The notes under the pieces were generated by a model. It searched no databases and was not told where the DNA came from. It was given only the letters and a program-made list of their open reading frames with translations. Below are positions 60,713 through 64,000 of a DNA stretch of 64,000 nucleotides, in pieces (position 1 is the first letter of the stretch; each line of letters begins with the position of its first letter). The stretch is taken from assembly GCA_028335825.1 (NCBI GenBank), contig JAIOKI010000003.1, forward strand, positions 682,001 to 746,000. Direction: 5' to 3'. This stretch comes from Nosema muscidifuracis. Lineage: Eukaryota; Microsporidia; Nosematidae. Made by a program: the position numbers and the translations under genes.

Positions 60713-63700
60713 TTAATAAATCATTTGGATTTGATGTTAGGTTTTTTTTAAAAATTTATATTTTTATTTCAATTTTTGATAAGGATAAAATATCTTAGTT
60801 GTACATTTAGCAAGTATATAAATTAATGTTACATAAAAAAGATTTACATTTTTATTTCAATTTTTGATAAGGATAAAATATCTTAGTTGTACATTTAACA
60901 AGCATATAAATTAATGTTACTTTGCAGGGAAGATATCATAATTTTATATTTTTATAGAAACAATGTTAATAACCTTTTATTTGAATATTTGTTCTTATCT
61001 ATAAATCACTGTGGCAACCTTTAAAGACTCAATATAACTTTCTGTTTTAGGTCTAAATCATTTAGTTTCTACCTCTTTACTGCAAAGTCTTCTGCGACTG
61101 TCTATAGTCAGGCTTTTAGAATCAGTTTAATTTATGACCTGGTTTAGCTTTCTAACTTTATCACTTTTTTATATGTGCGGTAGAAATTTGTTACATTACT
61201 AAGTACGGAATAATTCTAGACTTATACTTATATAGAAAAACTAAAATGATGTAAATATTATTAATTATCATAAAGATTTTGCGAATGTTTTTCTTTTGTC
61301 TTTAATTCTTCCATAATTTTTATAGATTTATTTTCATCAGTCAACATAAATTGATTTATATTAATTATTTCTAGTGGTTACTAATTTATTTAGTGTTATA
61401 TAAATAAAGCGTGTCTTTTACAGCATCGATTCATGGTATCATAAAACTAATTGTAGGTTAAATAAATTATTATTTTTAGTACTAATGTTTGATTCTAAAT
61501 CGATCTCTTTAAAAACCTAATTAGTTTCATTTATTGTTAGATTTTGCATCTTGATACATATAATTGTTCTTATTCTCTAATCTCTTCGTACATTACTATT
61601 TTTGATACTCAATTGTGAATAAATTTTATGATTACAAATTAAATCCAACTTAAGAATTTCTCTGTTAATATTATCTTTTAAAATGAACTTTAAGATACTT
61701 TGGAAATATGTTTTAAATATATTGGTATCTCTTCATCTTTTATTTGGCTTATTAACAAATAAAAACTTATTCTTCTTGTTTTCAAGTATAAGAAACACAT
61801 TTTAAATCACTGGATAGCATTTTTTCTTTAATAAAGTATTATCACTTATAATCACGAATGCTAGATATTATGTAGAAAATGACTATTTTTTTCAGTAATC
61901 TTTTAAAAATATTTGAGGGTTTTTTCGAGAGAATTCAGAAAATCAGGCCAAGGAAAACTCTTTAACATTTATCATATTCCACAAAAGTTACTTAAAGTGA
62001 ATTTTATGCTAAAAAAATGATAATAACTTAATCTTTCAACTATTGAAAGTGCAGTCTGGAACATAAACTGAAATATGCTAGAATACTATTCTCAAAATCC
62101 GTTATTAGTTATGCCAAGTCCATATGCAATATCTTTTACAAATTATATTAATTGATTCAGTAATTAATATGTTAGTCAATTTATTGAATTAGAATATAAA
62201 TCTGTAGTCAAATAATATAATTTAGAAAACGTGAATATATGTATTTTATATAATGAACTGTGAATCATATCAACAAGGTATAAATAAATATAAAGAAGGG
62301 TATAATAATATCTATAAACTTTAAAAATTTATTCATTTAATACGTTATCTTCTTTATCAAATTCAATTCTTACCTAGAATACAATTTGTATATGCATAAA
62401 TCTATAACATCTTGTATTAATAATTTAATTATTGTTTGTAAATATCGCAAACAAATTAAAAACCTGATTATACTTTTTAGTAGAGTTTAAACAATAAAAC
62501 CAATCAAATATTCAACAATGCTCATAAAAAATTATATTTGATCTATTTAATTATTCTTTAAATTATTATATTATAATTTACTTGATTAAAACTATACAAA
62601 ATTAATATACTGATATAAACACATAATAATATAAGTCAAAATATTGCTATATGTATCAGAGTTGAATATTAGTAAAGTACTTTTCTTAGCAGTTTTAATT
62701 GTCAATTGACTTCAAAGCTCAATTACTTATTTAGATCATATTACACATGTTTTATACATTATTTGACTTTTCATAGCAAACTAAAGTTATGGAAGATTTC
62801 TATGTCATTTTTTAATTAAAAAAGTAAATTTTGACTATAAATAATGATAATAAAGTTATTAATATTTATTTTAAATGTAACATTTTTTATTCGTTATGTA
62901 TCTTTTCTATAAATATTTAAATCAATAATTTCTAACTATTTATAATATTAAAATCAAAAATCAAATGCCATAATAACGATTTTATAAAAAACAAAATTTT
63001 CAATTTTTTATCAAAAATTATAATTTTATGCCGAAAAGTAAAATTAATTAAAGATAATTTTTTAAAACTACAACACTATTATTATGAAATCATATTTTGA
63101 CTATAATAAATTAATTTTTATTACAAATAGTTTTTGAGTAATTAGCTATTTTTGGAAGTTTATACTTTTCTCTAATTAAATAATATTTACTTATTACTTA
63201 ATTCAAAAATGCTATTACGCTTTTTACTAATATATTAATTTTTATTACAATTTTTGTTCGTTTTTATGACTAATTCGTTATTTATTATAAATTAAATTCA
63301 AAAATTTGTAATATTGGATTAAAATCAATACATAGTATTTTAGTTAGATTTTATTATTTTTTATAATAATATTAATTATAACTTTGTTCCAGTTTATAAA
63401 ACATCAAGAATTATATTTAAATCAAACTTTGTTCCAATAAATAATATACATCTAATATGATTGGTCCATTACTTAAATTAGAAATCAGTTCTGAAGAAGC
63501 AACTTAACAAAGATAAAAATAAATCAAAATAAAGAAATCTTTTTTGTTGTTAGTTAATCATAAAAACGTTACTAAGTATTTATTTTTTAAAATCAATTTG
63601 TTTTTCAGATATAAAAAAATATACTTTTAATCATTTTAATTCAAGAAAATAAAAAATATGTAAGTTATTTTACATTGACATAATAATATCTAATAAAAAA

Positions 63701-63909
63701 AAATTAATTATTTTTTCAAAATAAAAAACTTAATCAATAATTACAGTAAACATTTTGATTAATTAAAAAACTTATAAAAAAATCAAATAAACTGTTTTTA
63801 CTTCAATTGTAAAATATACTTGTAAAATCATAATTAAATGTTAAATATCTCCTATTAATTAAAAATGATCTTACAAGATCCATTAAAAAAAAGTTTTTGA
63901 GTTAAGGGT
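60713..63909. other. 3.2 kb gene-poor stretch with one direct duplication
   Basis: An 80 bp segment (TTTTTATTTCAATTTTTGATAAGGATAAAATATC and on to ATAAATTAATGTTAC) occurs twice, at about 60760-60830 and 60845-60920, with few differences. The 61000-62300 part has less repetitive, more mixed sequence, such as TTGAGGGTTTTTTCGAGAGA and AATCAGGCCAAGGAAAACTC, as old decayed coding DNA might have, but no frame or family can be read. From 62300 to 63900 the DNA is plain AT-rich. No tRNA fold was found. Confidence 0.5.
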
Positions 63910-64000
63910 ATGATTGAAGAAAAAGATACAATGAATGTAAATGCTCAAAGAGCAGAATTGCCTACAGAAGATGAAATTGAACGGGAAGCTAATTCTGGTA
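63910..64000 (+). CDS. 5' end of an unidentified gene, cut by the window edge
   Basis: Thirty codons are visible, MIEEKDTMNVNAQRAELPTE and then DEIEREANSG, with no stop before the window ends. AAGGGT directly precedes the ATG, the same GGG-form signal as the KH-protein gene at 11602-11991. The sequence is hydrophilic and acidic and too short to identify. Confidence 0.55.
   Translation, partial: MIEEKDTMNVNAQRAELPTEDEIEREANSG

Noticed and set aside
61000-61160. Possible tRNA gene in the mixed-composition part of the right end
   Set aside because: GCGACTGTCTATAGTCAGGC suggests a stem, but no acceptor stem, D-arm or T-loop could be placed around it.
61640-62120. Possible decayed transposon or gene
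   Set aside because: Translated in several frames by eye on both strands; fragments such as a 21-codon minus-strand frame have no recognisable family, and no terminal repeats were found.

Overview
The window looks like chromosomal DNA of a microsporidian (an obligate intracellular parasite related to fungi). The sequence is strongly AT-rich. Genes are short, apparently intronless and closely packed. Almost every recognisable gene starts within about 20 bases of a CCC or CCCC run (two use AAGGGTATG instead), which matches the CCC-like or GGG-like translation-start signal described for microsporidia. Many products are shortened eukaryotic housekeeping proteins: a 228-residue ERO1, an 838-residue VPS13-like protein, a TFIIS without its N-terminal domain and a divergent histone H3. 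I saw no rRNA, tRNA, CRISPR array or intact mobile element. I cannot name the genus.

Layout. Positions 1-50 kb are the dense core, about one gene per 1.3 kb on both strands. In order: VMA21-like (partial), inactive-USP-like, DAGL-type lipase, proteasome RPN1, PP2A B56 subunit, MED22-like, eL27, TFIIS, a KH protein, ERO1, histone H3, a multi-pass membrane protein, PP2A catalytic subunit, VPS13-like, Rab11, dolichol kinase, the E2 UBC7, uS17, TRM5, two membrane RING-H2 proteins flanking GINS SLD5, a small orphan, MYG1, a homeodomain protein, NAD(P)H-hydrate dehydratase (one in-frame TGA), DOM34/Pelota, a class I histone deacetylase, RNase H2C-like, CCA-adding enzyme, TTC27-like, SEC18/NSF, a membrane orphan, a Ypt1/Sec4-type Rab, CDC25, a condensin-G-like HEAT protein, an ATG15-like lipase, an SFP1-like zinc finger protein and a small orphan. 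From 50 kb on the window is gene-poor: one sugar transporter, then orphan or membrane-anchored proteins separated by 0.4 to 3.2 kb of AT-rich DNA, and the first codons of a new gene at the right edge.

Themes. ER and secretory functions recur: ERO1, dolichol kinase, UBC7 beside two multi-pass RING proteins (possibly an ER-associated degradation module), SEC18, two Rabs, VPS13-like and VMA21-like. Both a catalytic and a B56 regulatory subunit of PP2A are present. Cell-cycle and chromatin genes include CDC25, SLD5, the condensin-like protein, H3 and the deacetylase.

Intergenic DNA. Most gaps of more than about 200 bp in the first 50 kb hold their own AT-rich tandem array, with a different unit in each gap. 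The most notable array lies upstream of ERO1: it repeats that gene's own start codon and CCC signal four more times, giving short upstream reading frames. Other points of interest are a probable overlapping upstream reading frame before the gene at 14448-15266, a CCA-enzyme/RNase H2C-like junction of two bases, a membrane protein gene split by a frame change at an A run near 59.3 kb, and lineage-specific proteins at the right end.
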